A DNA stretch of 64,000 nucleotides from DASQHL01 sp963843685 (GCA_963843685.1 CAWJLO010000008.1:248001-312000), one strand, 5' to 3'; positions 33,406 through 42,647 are shown, numbered from the stretch's first letter. Notes: generated by a model not told the origin, from the letters alone. Numbers and translations are program-made.

Positions 33406-34134
33406 TCAGGCGTCCTTGCGACCGACGGCGAGGAGATTGACGCGCAGGTTCTTCAGTGCGCCGACGCGGTTGACGAGACGCTCGAAGCCGACGCCCAGCG
33501 CGTACGTGGGGGTGCTGAAGGCGAGGTACTCCGGCTCCGTCTCGAACTGGTAGAGCTGCTCGACGCGCAGGCCGGCGCGCTCGTACAGCGAGCGGAGCCG
33601 CGAGGCCGTGTTGGCGCGATAGACCGTCGGGAAGATGTCGTGGGCATCGACGCCGCGAGACTGGTTGTAGCGGAGGTGGAAGGAGTGCGGCAGAAGCGCG
33701 GCGCTGATGGTGACGTAGTGCCAGCGGTTGGGCGTGAGGATGAGGAGGCGGCCGCCGGGACGAAGGACGCGGGACAGCTCGCCGAACACGCGCTCGGGCT
33801 GAGTGAGGTGTTCGGCGACGTGGCTGGAGATGATGACGTCGAAGCTGGCGTCGCGAAACGGCAGGGCACCGAGATCGGCGCGGGCGGCGGCGTCGATGTT
33901 GCCGTTGCCGCGGGGCTCGTCGGTCACGTCGACACCGACGATGAGGCGGGGGCGCTGGTGCTCGTCGAAGTGGTACTGGAAGACGCGGCCGGAGCCGCAG
34001 CCGGCGTCCAGCATGACGTCGCCGCGGTTGACGTACTGGTGGATGACGTCGGAGAAGCGATCGTACATGCCGCGGAACTGCGGGGGGTAGAAGCGCTCGC
34101 GCAGCTCCTGTTTTCGCCAGCGGAGGAGTGGCAT
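33406..34134 (-). CDS. Class I SAM-dependent methyltransferase
   Basis: The protein is 242 aa. Motif I is VMLDAGCGSGRVFQYH, motif II acidic residues follow in VGVDVTD, and post motifs are FDVIISSHVAEHL and LSRVLRPGGRLLILTPN. This is the Methyltransf_11 pattern; the substrate is unknown. The C-terminal half (about 100 residues) after RWHYVTISAALLPHSF is not assigned. The ATG at 34134 has CATACT eight bases upstream and no Shine-Dalgarno. It is divergent from rpsB. Confidence 0.85.
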   Translation of the reverse strand: MPLLRWRKQELRERFYPPQFRGMYDRFSDVIHQYVNRGDVMLDAGCGSGRVFQYHFDEHQRPRLIVGVDVTDEPRGNGNIDAAARADLGALPFRDASFDVIISSHVAEHLTQPERVFGELSRVLRPGGRLLILTPNRWHYVTISAALLPHSFHLRYNQSRGVDAHDIFPTVYRANTASRLRSLYERAGLRVEQLYQFETEPEYLAFSTPTYALGVGFERLVNRVGALKNLRVNLLAVGRKDA

Positions 34135-34208
34135 CGGGGGGCAGTATGGTGCGCGGGCGGGGGCGGTACAAGCGCGGGCGCTCGGGCGGCCGGCGGGGAA
34201 GGCCCGAA

Positions 34209-34237
34209 TTGTCGCCGACGAGGCTGGTTGGTATACT
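34209..34237 (+). promoter_or_regulatory. Sigma70-type promoter of the rpsB operon
   Basis: TTGTCG (34209-34214) and TATACT (34232-34237) are separated by 17 bases. The leader to the ATG at 34314 is about 70 bases and ends with a GGGAGG ribosome binding site. Confidence 0.7.
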
Positions 34238-34313
34238 CGATTCCGGCTAGAGCACTGGAAGACCGGATCTGGGGCCTCCGCGGCCTCAAATTTATGTCCG
34301 GGAGGATTCACGT

Positions 34314-35153
34314 ATGACGACCGCCGCACCATCCAACGCTGCCTCGATGAAGGCGCTCCTCGAGGCCGGTGTCCACTTCGGGCACCAGACCCGCCGGTGG
34401 GACCCGCGCATGAAGCGGTACATCTACACCGAGCGCAACGGCATCCACATCATCGACCTGGAGCAGACGGTACCGCTGCTGGCGCAGGCGATGGACTTCG
34501 CGCGCGCCGTGGCCGCGCGGCAGGACACGATCCTGTTCGTGGGCACAAAGAAGCAGGCGCAGGAATCGATCGAGAACGAGGCGCTGCGCTGCGGGATGCC
34601 GTTCGTGACGAACCGCTGGCTCGGCGGGACGCTGACGAACTTCCAGACGATCGAGAGCCGGATCGACCACCTGGTGCGGCTGGAGGACCGCCGCGACCGG
34701 GGTGAGCTGGGGCTCTTGATCAAGAAGGAAGCGGGCAAGCTGCTGAACGAGGTCGAGCGGATGAACCGCTACTTCGGGGGCATCAAGAACATGAAGCGGC
34801 TGCCGGGCGCGCTGTTCATCGTCGACCCGCCGATGGAGCGGATCGCGGTGACGGAAGCGCTGCGGATGCGGATCCCGATCATCGCGATGTGCGATACGAA
34901 CTGCAATCCGGACGAGATCGACTACCCGATCCCCTCGAACGACGACGCGATCCGCGCGGTGCGGCTGATCGCCAGCCGCATGGCGGACGCCGTGCTGGAG
35001 GGGCGGACGATGCAGCAGAGCTACGCGGCGGAGATCGACGACGGTGACGACGTGGACCTCGGGGCGCTGGCTTCGGGCACGTTCTCGGCGTCGCCGGACG
35101 ATCCTGGTCCGCAGGTGGCGGCCGCCGAGCCTGAAGCACCCGCGCAGGCCTGA
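34314..35153 (+). CDS. rpsB: 30S ribosomal protein S2
   Basis: The protein is 279 aa. It contains the S2 signatures LLEAGVHFGHQTRRW, ILFVGTKKQAQESI, NRWLGGTLTNFQTI and PGALFIVDPPMERIAV. The last roughly 40 residues form an acidic, Ala/Pro-rich tail beyond the usual end. It is the first gene of the long rpsB-to-ispG cluster and is followed after 19 bases by tsf. Confidence 0.97.
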   Translation: MTTAAPSNAASMKALLEAGVHFGHQTRRWDPRMKRYIYTERNGIHIIDLEQTVPLLAQAMDFARAVAARQDTILFVGTKKQAQESIENEALRCGMPFVTNRWLGGTLTNFQTIESRIDHLVRLEDRRDRGELGLLIKKEAGKLLNEVERMNRYFGGIKNMKRLPGALFIVDPPMERIAVTEALRMRIPIIAMCDTNCNPDEIDYPIPSNDDAIRAVRLIASRMADAVLEGRTMQQSYAAEIDDGDDVDLGALASGTFSASPDDPGPQVAAAEPEAPAQA

Positions 35154-35172
35154 CAGAGAGGACGACAGCACA

Positions 35173-35676
35173 GTGGCAACAGCGGACGAGGTGAAGCGCC
35201 TGCGCGAGGCGACGAACGCGGGCGTGATGGACTGCAAGCGGGCGCTCGACGAGAGCGGCGGCAACTTCGAGAAGGCCGTGACGTACCTGCGCGAACAGGG
35301 CGTCGCGAAGGCGGAGAAGAAGTCGGACCGCGAGACGAGCCAGGGGCTGGTGGACTCGTACATCCACGCGGGGGGCCGGATCGGCGTGCTGGTCGAGGTG
35401 AACTGCGAGACGGACTTCGTGCAGAAGGGCGACCTGTTCAAGCAGCTGGTGCACGACATCGCGCTGCAGATCGCCGGGATGTCGGCCACGCTGGTGGTGA
35501 GCGAAGAGGACCTGCCGAAGGACGCGGAGGGGAACCCGGAGGAGACGGTGCTGATGAAGCAGCCGTTCCTGAAGGACGGCTCGCGGACGATCGAGCAGCT
35601 GGTGAAGGAAGCGATCGCGAAGACGGGCGAGAACATCCGGATCCGCCGGTTCACTCGGTACGAGCTCGGCCAGTAG
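35173..35676 (+). CDS. tsf: Translation elongation factor Ts (short form)
   Basis: The protein is 167 aa. The N-terminal UBA-like domain LREATNAGVMDCKRALDE leads into GVLVEVNCETDFV. The length is well below the roughly 280 aa of E. coli EF-Ts and matches the short form lacking part of the core. EF-Ts recharges EF-Tu with GTP. The GTG at 35173 is chosen because it begins the conserved MATADEVKRL; upstream codons lie inside rpsB. Confidence 0.95.
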   Translation: MATADEVKRLREATNAGVMDCKRALDESGGNFEKAVTYLREQGVAKAEKKSDRETSQGLVDSYIHAGGRIGVLVEVNCETDFVQKGDLFKQLVHDIALQIAGMSATLVVSEEDLPKDAEGNPEETVLMKQPFLKDGSRTIEQLVKEAIAKTGENIRIRRFTRYELGQ

Positions 35677-35686
35677 GGGGCCGGAC

Positions 35687-36436
35687 ATGGGCGATGGCGC
35701 CTACAAGCGCGTCCTGCTGAAGGTCAGCGGCGAGGCCCTGATGGGCGGCGCGGCGTACGGCATCGAGCCCTCCACGGTCAACCTCATCGCGACGCAGGTG
35801 AAGCGCGTCAACGACCTGGGCATCCAGGTCGCAGTCGTGGTCGGCGGCGGCAACATCTGGCGCGGAGCGCAGGCAAGCCAGACGGGGATGGACCGCGCGA
35901 CGGCGGACTACGCCGGCATGCTGGCGACGGTGATCAACGCGCTGGCGCTGCAGGACGCCATCGAGCAGGTCGGCGCAGACGTGCGCACGCAGACGGCGAT
36001 CCCGATCCAGCAGGTGGCCGAGCCGTATATCCGGCGGCGGGCGATGCGGCACCTGGAGAAGGGCCGCGTCGTCATCTTTGCGTCGGGCACGGGCAACCCC
36101 TTCATGACGACGGACACGGCGGCGGCGCTGCGGGCGGTCGAAATCGACGCCGACGTGCTGCTCATCGCGAAGAACCGCGTAGACGGCGTGTACGACGCGG
36201 ACCCGAGGAAGAAGCCGGACGCCCGGCGCTTCACGCGGCTTTCGTACATGGATGCGCTGAGCCGGCGGTTGGAAGTGATGGACAGCACGGCGCTGGCGCT
36301 CTGCATGGAGAACGAACTGCCCCTGGTGGTGTTCGACGTGGGTTCGCCGGACGGCATCGTCAGCGCGGCGAGAGGCGACGACATCGGCACGAAGGTCGGG
36401 GTGGCCGAATCGCTGCTCGAGCCGGCGCGTGTGTGA
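35687..36436 (+). CDS. pyrH: Uridylate kinase (UMP kinase)
   Basis: The protein is 249 aa. It contains LLKVSGEALMGG, VVVGGGNIWRGA, VIFASGTGNPFMTTD and LLIAKNRVDGVYDADP, the bacterial amino-acid-kinase-fold UMP kinase motifs. It converts UMP to UDP. It begins eleven bases after tsf. The classic rpsB-tsf-pyrH-frr order is maintained, so expression is probably linked to ribosome synthesis. Confidence 0.97.
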   Translation: MGDGAYKRVLLKVSGEALMGGAAYGIEPSTVNLIATQVKRVNDLGIQVAVVVGGGNIWRGAQASQTGMDRATADYAGMLATVINALALQDAIEQVGADVRTQTAIPIQQVAEPYIRRRAMRHLEKGRVVIFASGTGNPFMTTDTAAALRAVEIDADVLLIAKNRVDGVYDADPRKKPDARRFTRLSYMDALSRRLEVMDSTALALCMENELPLVVFDVGSPDGIVSAARGDDIGTKVGVAESLLEPARV

Positions 36437-36528
36437 GGCGACGCCAATCTTCATGCACGCGCGGTATCGGGCCGGGCGAGAGACCTGCGGTAGGATGAGG
36501 CCGCACGGACAGAAGAGGGCCTGAACGG

Positions 36529-37086
36529 ATGATCGACGACACGCTGCGAGACGCCGAGCACCGGATGCAGAGCGCGGTCACATCGCTGGACCGCGACCTT
36601 GACACCGTGCGGACCGGGCGCGCCCGGCCGGCGCTGGTCGAGACGCTGAAGGTGGAGTATTACGGGACGCCGACGCCGTTGAACCAGATGGCGGCCGTGA
36701 ACGCGCCGGAGCCGCGCCTGATCACCATCCAGCCGTGGGACAAGACGCAGCTCGGGACGATCGAAAAGGCGATCCAGAAATCGGACCTGGGACTGACGCC
36801 GACGAACGACGGCAACATCATCCGGCTGGTCGTCCCGGCACTCACTGAAGATCGACGCAAGGAGCTGGTGAAGGTCGTGCACAAGAAGGTGGAGGACGCG
36901 CGGGTAGCGGTGCGGAACGTGCGCCGCGACTCACTCGATCATCTGCGGAAGATGCAGCACGACAAGACGATTTCGGACGACGACGAGCGGCGGGCGCAGG
37001 AGCGGCTGCAGAAGCTCACGGACAGGTACGTCGCGGAAGTCGACAAGCACGGCCAGACGAAGGAGCAGGAGCTGCTCGAGGTGTGA
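36529..37086 (+). CDS. frr: Ribosome recycling factor
   Basis: The protein is 185 aa, the normal length. It contains LDTVRTGRARPALVETLKVE, YYGTPTPLNQMA, PWDKTQLGTIEKAIQKSDLG and LVKVVHKKVEDARVAVRNVR. RRF with EF-G splits post-termination ribosomes. It is preceded by a 92-base gap with TAGGAT (36493) and an AGAAGAGG ribosome binding site, so a secondary promoter is possible. Confidence 0.97.
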   Translation: MIDDTLRDAEHRMQSAVTSLDRDLDTVRTGRARPALVETLKVEYYGTPTPLNQMAAVNAPEPRLITIQPWDKTQLGTIEKAIQKSDLGLTPTNDGNIIRLVVPALTEDRRKELVKVVHKKVEDARVAVRNVRRDSLDHLRKMQHDKTISDDDERRAQERLQKLTDRYVAEVDKHGQTKEQELLEV

Positions 37087-37108
37087 GACGCCCCGGGCGC
37101 GCAGCATC

Positions 37109-37936
37109 GTGAGACTACGCCAGAAGACCAAGGGGACTGAGACGCTCGCCCGGCCGGGAGACCCGGCGCCGCCGCGGTTGGTGGCGGTGGACTCGCCCGG
37201 CGCCGCGCCATCGCGCGCGGCCGGCGTCCCCAGGCACGTGGCGATCATCATGGACGGGAACGGCCGCTGGGCGAAGGAACGGGGGATGTCGCGCCAGGCG
37301 GGCCATCGCGCCGGCACCGAGAACATCCGTCGCATCATCCAGGCGTTCGGTGAGCGCGGCGTCGAGGTGCTGACGCTGTACGCGTTCTCCACGGAGAACT
37401 GGACGCGTCCGCGCCGCGAGGTGAACGCGCTGGTGCGGCTGATCCCGCGCGTCATCAACCGCGAGATCAAGGAGCTGCACGAGAACGGCGTACGGCTCGT
37501 CCACATCGGGAGCCTGGAGCCGCTGCCGGACGAGGTCCGGAAGAAGGTCGAAGAGGCGATCGAGCTGACGAAGGACAACACGCGGATGACGGTCGCGCTG
37601 GCGTTCAACTACGGCGGGCGCGCGGAGATCATCGATGCGGTGCGGCGGATCGTCGGCGAGGGTGTGCCCGCGGAGTCCATCGACGACGACCTGTTTTCGC
37701 GCTACCTGTACACATCCGAGATCGGCGATCCGGACCTGGTGATCCGCACGGCGGGTGAGATGCGGCTCTCGAACTTCCTGCTCTGGCAGTCGGCGTACGC
37801 GGAGTTCTACGCGACACCCACGTACTGGCCGGACTTCGACGAAGCGGAGATCGACCGCGCGCTCGGCGCGTACGCGCTGCGGGAGCGGCGATTCGGCAGC
37901 GCCCCGCCAGCCAACGGCACGAAGCCGGGCCGGTGA
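37109..37936 (+). CDS. uppS: Isoprenyl transferase (undecaprenyl diphosphate synthase)
   Basis: The protein is 275 aa from GTG 37109. After a roughly 40-residue basic/proline-rich extension comes HVAIIMDGNGRWAKERG (catalytic Asp), then GHRAGTENIRR, TLYAFSTENWTRPRREV and PDLVIRTAGEMRLSNFLLWQ. This cis-prenyltransferase makes the C55 carrier for cell-wall and glycan export. It overlaps or abuts cdsA downstream. Confidence 0.95.
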   Translation: MRLRQKTKGTETLARPGDPAPPRLVAVDSPGAAPSRAAGVPRHVAIIMDGNGRWAKERGMSRQAGHRAGTENIRRIIQAFGERGVEVLTLYAFSTENWTRPRREVNALVRLIPRVINREIKELHENGVRLVHIGSLEPLPDEVRKKVEEAIELTKDNTRMTVALAFNYGGRAEIIDAVRRIVGEGVPAESIDDDLFSRYLYTSEIGDPDLVIRTAGEMRLSNFLLWQSAYAEFYATPTYWPDFDEAEIDRALGAYALRERRFGSAPPANGTKPGR

Positions 37937-37943
37937 CCGAGCG

Positions 37944-38735
37944 TTGCTAGCCCAGCGGGTCGCGAGCGCCGCGATCGGCGTCCCCCTGATCATCGTCCTC
38001 ATCTACGCCGGCGGCGCCGTGTACGTGGCGGTCGTCGCGGCGGCGCTGGCCGTGGCCGCGGCCGAGTACCAGCACGCGCGCCGCCCATGGCTCGACCCGG
38101 TGTGCCTCCTGGCGGCGCTCATCGCGGGAGGCATCGCGGTGGGCGCACACAGCGAACGCGTCGTGTGGCTGGCGTGGCTTGGCGCGGCGCTGGTCGTCAT
38201 GCCAATCGCGGCGCTGCTGAATCCGGTGGAAGACGAGGACACCGTCATCGACGTCTTCTGGACGCTCGGTGGCGTGACGTACGTGGGGTTCCTCGGCGGG
38301 TTCATCGTGCTGCTGCGTGATCTCGACCCGGACGGTCGGAGCTGGGTGTACCTCGCAGTGTTGAGCACGTTCGCGGTCGACACGGGCTCGTATTTCGTCG
38401 GGAGGACGATCGGCAGGCGGCCGCTGGCACCGACGATCAGCCCGCACAAGACGGTGGAGGGGTTCCTCGGAGGCTACGCGTGCGGGTTCGCGGTCGTGCT
38501 GGCGCTCAACGCCGTGTTCGACCTGGGCGTCGACCCGGGGCGGATCGCGTTGCTGGGCGGGCTGCTGCCGCCGGTCGCGGCGGCCGGCGACCTCGGCGAA
38601 TCGGCTGTCAAGCGGGCGCTCGGGATCAAGGACGCGAGCAGCTTGATCCCCGGGCACGGCGGCGTGCTCGACCGGCTCGATTCGATCCTGTTCACGTTCA
38701 CGCTGGTCTACCTCTTCACGCAGTGGGTGTTGTAG
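37944..38735 (+). CDS. cdsA: Phosphatidate cytidylyltransferase
   Basis: The protein is 263 aa from TTG 37944. It has about seven TM segments. Near the C-terminus are KTVEGFLGG, GDLGESAVKRALGIKD and SLIPGHGGVLDRLDS, the CTP_transf_1 signature of CdsA. It makes CDP-diacylglycerol from phosphatidate and CTP in the membrane. The start lies eight bases after the uppS stop; no ATG is suitably placed, so a TTG start is inferred. Confidence 0.92.
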   Translation: MLAQRVASAAIGVPLIIVLIYAGGAVYVAVVAAALAVAAAEYQHARRPWLDPVCLLAALIAGGIAVGAHSERVVWLAWLGAALVVMPIAALLNPVEDEDTVIDVFWTLGGVTYVGFLGGFIVLLRDLDPDGRSWVYLAVLSTFAVDTGSYFVGRTIGRRPLAPTISPHKTVEGFLGGYACGFAVVLALNAVFDLGVDPGRIALLGGLLPPVAAAGDLGESAVKRALGIKDASSLIPGHGGVLDRLDSILFTFTLVYLFTQWVL

Positions 38736-38796
38736 ACGATGCGACAAGTGCATAAGCCGTTACGGCTCGTTCACGCGGCGGAAGGCGGCGGTGTGG

Positions 38797-38802
38797 TACG
38801 GT
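38797..38802 (+). promoter_or_regulatory. Candidate -10 box for a leaderless dxr transcript
   Basis: TACGGT ends exactly six bases before the ATG at 38809, with no Shine-Dalgarno. It could give dxr a private promoter within the cluster. Confidence 0.35.
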
Positions 38803-38808
38803 GCTCGC

Positions 38809-39984
38809 ATGAGTGATCCGGTCCGGGGCGTGGCCGTGCTCGGCTCCACCGGCTCGATCGGGCGGCAGACGCTCGACGTGCTGCGCCGGCTCCCGGAGCA
38901 CTTCCGCGTCGTCGCGCTTGCCGGCGGCAGCAATCACACCCTCCTCGAAGACCAGTCGCGTGAGTTCCATCCCGACTTCGTCTGGTGCCAGTCGGACGCC
39001 CGGCACATGGACCTGAAGGCGGCCTCCGGCCGGCGAACGCGCTGGGCGTCGATGGAGGAGATGGCGGCGGATCCGTCAGTCGACATCGTGGTGGTGGCGA
39101 CGGCGGGGGCGGCCGGGCTGGCGCCCACGCTGGCGGCGCTGCGGGCGGGCAAGGCGGTGGCGCTGGCCAACAAGGAAGTGCTCGTCATGGCGGGCGGCGT
39201 CGTCACGCAGGCGGCGGAGGCCGGGCACGCTGAGCTGCGGCCCGTCGACAGCGAGCACAGCGCGATCTGGCAGTGCCTGTGGGGCGAGGACGTCGCGGCG
39301 GTCGAGAAGCTGATCCTCACAGCATCAGGCGGCGCGTTTCGCGACCTGCCGGTGCGGGAGCTGGATCGCGTGACGCCACGCGAGGCGCTGCGGCACCCGA
39401 CCTGGGACATGGGCCGCAAGATCACGATCGATTCGGCGACGCTGATGAACAAGGGGTTCGAGGCGATCGAGGCGAGCTGGCTGTTCGGCGTGCCGATGGA
39501 GCGGATCGAGATCGTCATGCACCGGGAGAGCATCGTGCACTCGCTGGTGCAGTTCGCGGACGGGAGCGTGAAGGCGCAGCTCGGGGAGCCTGACATGCGG
39601 CTGCCGATCCAGTGCGCGCTGGCGTACCCGGAGCGCGTGGCGTCCGAAGCGGTGCCGCGGCTGAACCTGGCGCGGGCGAAGGAGCTGCACTTCGAGGAGC
39701 CGGACTTCGGACGCTACCCGGCGCTTCGGTTGGCGCTCGAGGCGGGGGTGAAGGGCGGCACGTGGCCGGCCGTGCTCGCAGCTTCGGATGAGGTGGCGGT
39801 GGACCTGTTCGCGCAGGGAGCTATCGGCTTCACCGATATCGCGAAGCTGGTGGACGGCGCCCTCTCGGCGCACAACGGCAAGGCCGAACCTACCCTTGAC
39901 GAGATTATGGAGGCCGACGGGTGGGCGCGTGAGTTCGCCCTGGGCCGCGGGCGTACGCCTCAGGAGGCCCTTCGGCGGCGATGA
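38809..39984 (+). CDS. dxr: 1-deoxy-D-xylulose 5-phosphate reductoisomerase
   Basis: The protein is 391 aa. It contains the NADPH-binding LGSTGSIGRQTLDVL, ALANKEVLVMAGG, the metal-site PVDSEHSAIWQ, ILTASGGAFR and the C-terminal TLDEIMEADGWA. Dxr makes 2-C-methyl-D-erythritol 4-phosphate in the MEP isoprenoid pathway. The ATG at 38809 is chosen over an upstream in-frame GTG at 38791. It lies between cdsA and rseP. Confidence 0.96.
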   Translation: MSDPVRGVAVLGSTGSIGRQTLDVLRRLPEHFRVVALAGGSNHTLLEDQSREFHPDFVWCQSDARHMDLKAASGRRTRWASMEEMAADPSVDIVVVATAGAAGLAPTLAALRAGKAVALANKEVLVMAGGVVTQAAEAGHAELRPVDSEHSAIWQCLWGEDVAAVEKLILTASGGAFRDLPVRELDRVTPREALRHPTWDMGRKITIDSATLMNKGFEAIEASWLFGVPMERIEIVMHRESIVHSLVQFADGSVKAQLGEPDMRLPIQCALAYPERVASEAVPRLNLARAKELHFEEPDFGRYPALRLALEAGVKGGTWPAVLAASDEVAVDLFAQGAIGFTDIAKLVDGALSAHNGKAEPTLDEIMEADGWAREFALGRGRTPQEALRRR

Positions 39985-40051
39985 ACCGCGGCGTGGCGCG
40001 TTTTCGTACTCAGAGTGAGTCCGCGTCCGCGCGGAGTGAACGAGGTCTTCC

Positions 40052-41434
40052 TTGGACGTCCTGATCTACTATCTGCTTCCGTTCATCGGCATCCTGTTGG
40101 GCATCCTGGTGGTGCACGAGGCGGGGCACTACTTCACCGCGAAGCTGCTCGGGGTCAAGGTGCTAGAGGCGGGCGTCGGGTTGCCGCCGCGCATCTGGGG
40201 CTTCCGCTGGCGGGACACGGACTACACGATCAACGCGCTGCCCCTCGGCGCGTTTGTGCGCATGCTGGGAGAGGAAGACCCGACCGACCCGCAGAGCCTG
40301 GCGGCGCAGCCGAAGTGGAAGCGCACGATCATCCTCGCGTCGGGCGCATTCATGAACCTCGTGCTGGCGATCGTGCTCTTCACCCTGGCCTTGATGATCC
40401 CGCACACCGTATCAGCGGGAGGCGCGCTGATCGCACAGGTGGCGCCTGGGAGCCCGGCGGAGCAAGCGGGCCTCATGGCGGGCGACCAGATCAAGACGAT
40501 CGATGGCCGGACGGCCGCGAACACGGCGGACGCCTCCTACCTCATCCACCTGCACCAAGGCTCGACCATCGATTTCACGCTCCTGCGCAAGAATCCGGGC
40601 ACGGGCGATCTCGAGACGGTGGCCGCCTCCGTGTACGCTCGCTGGGACCCGCCGACGTACAAGGACGACTGCGGCGTGCCGGTGGCGCAGGGGCCGACGG
40701 GCATCACGATCGGGGCGGTGAACACGCTGCCGGTAACGACGACGGCGGCAGAGCGCGCGAAGCTGGAGACGCAGTCCGAAAAGGACTTCGCGACGTACAA
40801 AGACCATATGGCCAGCGACGCACCGTCGTGGTGCTACGCCGGCACGGCTTTCGGGTTCTCCTCGCTCACGGCGGCACAGTGCGCCGACAGGCTGGACGAG
40901 CAGGGGCAGGCGGACGCGGCGGCGCTCAAGGCGCGGCTCTTCCCGACGCTCCAGGATCCCTGTGTCGTGTGGAACGCGCCGCACGCCTCAGAGGCCGTAA
41001 CGAAGCTGACGTGGGAGGCGCCGCAGACGGCGATCCCGCACGGCCTGCGGCTGAGTTTCGAGTCGCTGATCCTGGCACGGAACCAGATCTGGAGCTTCGC
41101 GCGGGGGTTCGGGGGTTCGCCGTTCAGCGGGCCCGTGGGCATCGCGCAGGTGACGGGCGAAGTGGTGAAGCAGGCCGGGTGGCTGCAGCTGATCACCCTT
41201 GCAGCAACGATCAGCATGAGCCTGGCGGTCATTAACATTCTGCCGATCCCGATGATGGACGGGGGCCGGCTGTTGTTCGTCTTCATCGAGTTTCTACGCC
41301 GAGGCCGGCGCGTCGCACCGGAGCGGGAGGCGCTGGTACACTTAGCGGGACTGGTGGCGCTGTTGATGTTCGCCGCGGTCATTACCTATTTCGACGTGGC
41401 ACGGATCATACGAGGAGGCAGCCTGCTGCGATGA
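40052..41434 (+). CDS. rseP: RseP-like site-2 zinc metalloprotease with a large cysteine-containing insertion
   Basis: The protein is 460 aa from TTG 40052. It has the catalytic HEAGH (22-26) in TM1, a TM around residues 97-118, one PDZ domain (GALIAQVAPGSPAEQAGLMA, about 124-195) and the C-terminal metal-binding NILPIPMMDGG (395-405). Typical relatives are about 340-370 aa. The extra roughly 100 residues (about 200-320) follow the PDZ and contain four cysteines (about C207, C261, C277, C304), probably extracytoplasmic. The protein probably performs intramembrane proteolysis of anti-sigma factors or signal peptides. The start has little Shine-Dalgarno, and its ATGA overlaps ispG. Confidence 0.9.
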   Translation: MDVLIYYLLPFIGILLGILVVHEAGHYFTAKLLGVKVLEAGVGLPPRIWGFRWRDTDYTINALPLGAFVRMLGEEDPTDPQSLAAQPKWKRTIILASGAFMNLVLAIVLFTLALMIPHTVSAGGALIAQVAPGSPAEQAGLMAGDQIKTIDGRTAANTADASYLIHLHQGSTIDFTLLRKNPGTGDLETVAASVYARWDPPTYKDDCGVPVAQGPTGITIGAVNTLPVTTTAAERAKLETQSEKDFATYKDHMASDAPSWCYAGTAFGFSSLTAAQCADRLDEQGQADAAALKARLFPTLQDPCVVWNAPHASEAVTKLTWEAPQTAIPHGLRLSFESLILARNQIWSFARGFGGSPFSGPVGIAQVTGEVVKQAGWLQLITLAATISMSLAVINILPIPMMDGGRLLFVFIEFLRRGRRVAPEREALVHLAGLVALLMFAAVITYFDVARIIRGGSLLR

Positions 41435-42579
41435 TGAGTGCACGACGCCCATCCAAACCGGTCCACGTAGGAGACGTACAGGTCGGCGGCGACGCGCCGA
41501 TCGCCGTGCAATCGATGTGCTCGACGGACACGGCGAACGTCGACGCGACGGTGGCGCAGCTCGATCAGCTCAAGGAGGCCGGCTGCGACATCGTCCGGAT
41601 CGCCGTACCGGACAAGGAAGCGGCGGACGCGCTGCCGGAGATCGTGCGGCGGGCGCCGCTGCCGATCATCGCCGACATCCACTTCGACTACCGCTGGGCG
41701 CTGGCGGCGATCCGCGCCGGCTTCGACGGGCTGCGGCTGAACCCCGGCAACATCCGCGACGCCGAGAAGGTAACGACGGTCGCGAAGGAGGCGAAGGAGC
41801 GCGGCATCCCGATCCGCATCGGGGTGAACGCGGGCTCGCTGCCGCCGATCCGGGCGCTCGCCGAGGGCGAGCTGCCGCCGTCGCTGCCAGACCGGATGGT
41901 CGAGGCGGCGCTCTGGGAGATCAAGGTCCTGAACGACGCCGACTTCGACGACATCAAGATCTCGATGAAGGCGTTCGACGTGCCGACGATGGTGGAGGCG
42001 TACCGGCGGCTGGCTCCGCTCGTGCCGTACCCCCTGCACCTTGGCGTGACGGAGGCGGGGACGCCGCGCGCGGGGTCGGTGCGCAGCGCGATCGGCATCG
42101 GCATCCTGCTGGCGGAAGGCATCGGCGACACGATCCGGGTGTCGCTGGCCGCGGACCCGGTGGAGGAAGTGCCGGTATGCTGGGACATCCTCAACACGCT
42201 GAACCTGCGCAAGCGCGGGGCGACGCTCGTGGCGTGCCCGACGTGCGGGCGCATCGAGATCGACCTGATCCCGCTGGCGAACAAGGTGGAGGACCACTTC
42301 ACAAAGCGCGGAAAGGTGTTGACCGTCGCCGTGATGGGCTGCGTCGTGAACGGCCCGGGCGAGGCGAAGATGGCGGACCTGGGCATCGCCGGCGGCAAGG
42401 GTCGCGGCGTGATCTTCCGGAAAGGCGAGATCGTGAAGACGGTCGACGAGCCGGAGTTCATGACGGCGCTGATCGAAGAAGGCGAGAAGATCATCGCGGA
42501 GATGGAGGCGGGCACGTACACGTCTGTCAGCCACACGGGCGAGGATGTGATCCCGCTGATGGAAGTGCCGGGGCGGTAG
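41431..42579 (+). CDS. ispG: 4-hydroxy-3-methylbut-2-enyl diphosphate synthase
   Basis: The protein is 382 aa. It begins near VHVGDVQVGGDAPIAVQSMCSTDT and contains RLNPGNIRD and the iron-sulfur ligands in VACPTCGR and VMGCVVNGPGE. IspG reduces MEcPP to HMBPP using a [4Fe-4S] cluster, in the step after the cyclodiphosphate. Its ATG overlaps the rseP stop by four bases (ATGA). It is the last gene of the cluster and is followed by an intrinsic terminator. Confidence 0.96.
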   Translation: MMSARRPSKPVHVGDVQVGGDAPIAVQSMCSTDTANVDATVAQLDQLKEAGCDIVRIAVPDKEAADALPEIVRRAPLPIIADIHFDYRWALAAIRAGFDGLRLNPGNIRDAEKVTTVAKEAKERGIPIRIGVNAGSLPPIRALAEGELPPSLPDRMVEAALWEIKVLNDADFDDIKISMKAFDVPTMVEAYRRLAPLVPYPLHLGVTEAGTPRAGSVRSAIGIGILLAEGIGDTIRVSLAADPVEEVPVCWDILNTLNLRKRGATLVACPTCGRIEIDLIPLANKVEDHFTKRGKVLTVAVMGCVVNGPGEAKMADLGIAGGKGRGVIFRKGEIVKTVDEPEFMTALIEEGEKIIAEMEAGTYTSVSHTGEDVIPLMEVPGR

Positions 42580-42602
42580 CCGAACAACGATCGGCCGAGT
42601 CA

Positions 42603-42633
42603 AGAGCCGCAGGCGCGCCCGCGGCTCTTTCTG
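42603..42633 (+). terminator. Intrinsic terminator after ispG
   Basis: AGAGCCGC (42603-42610) pairs with GCGGCTCT (42621-42628) across a ten-base loop and is followed by TTCT. Confidence 0.75.
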
Positions 42634-42647
42634 TTGGAGCGAGCACC

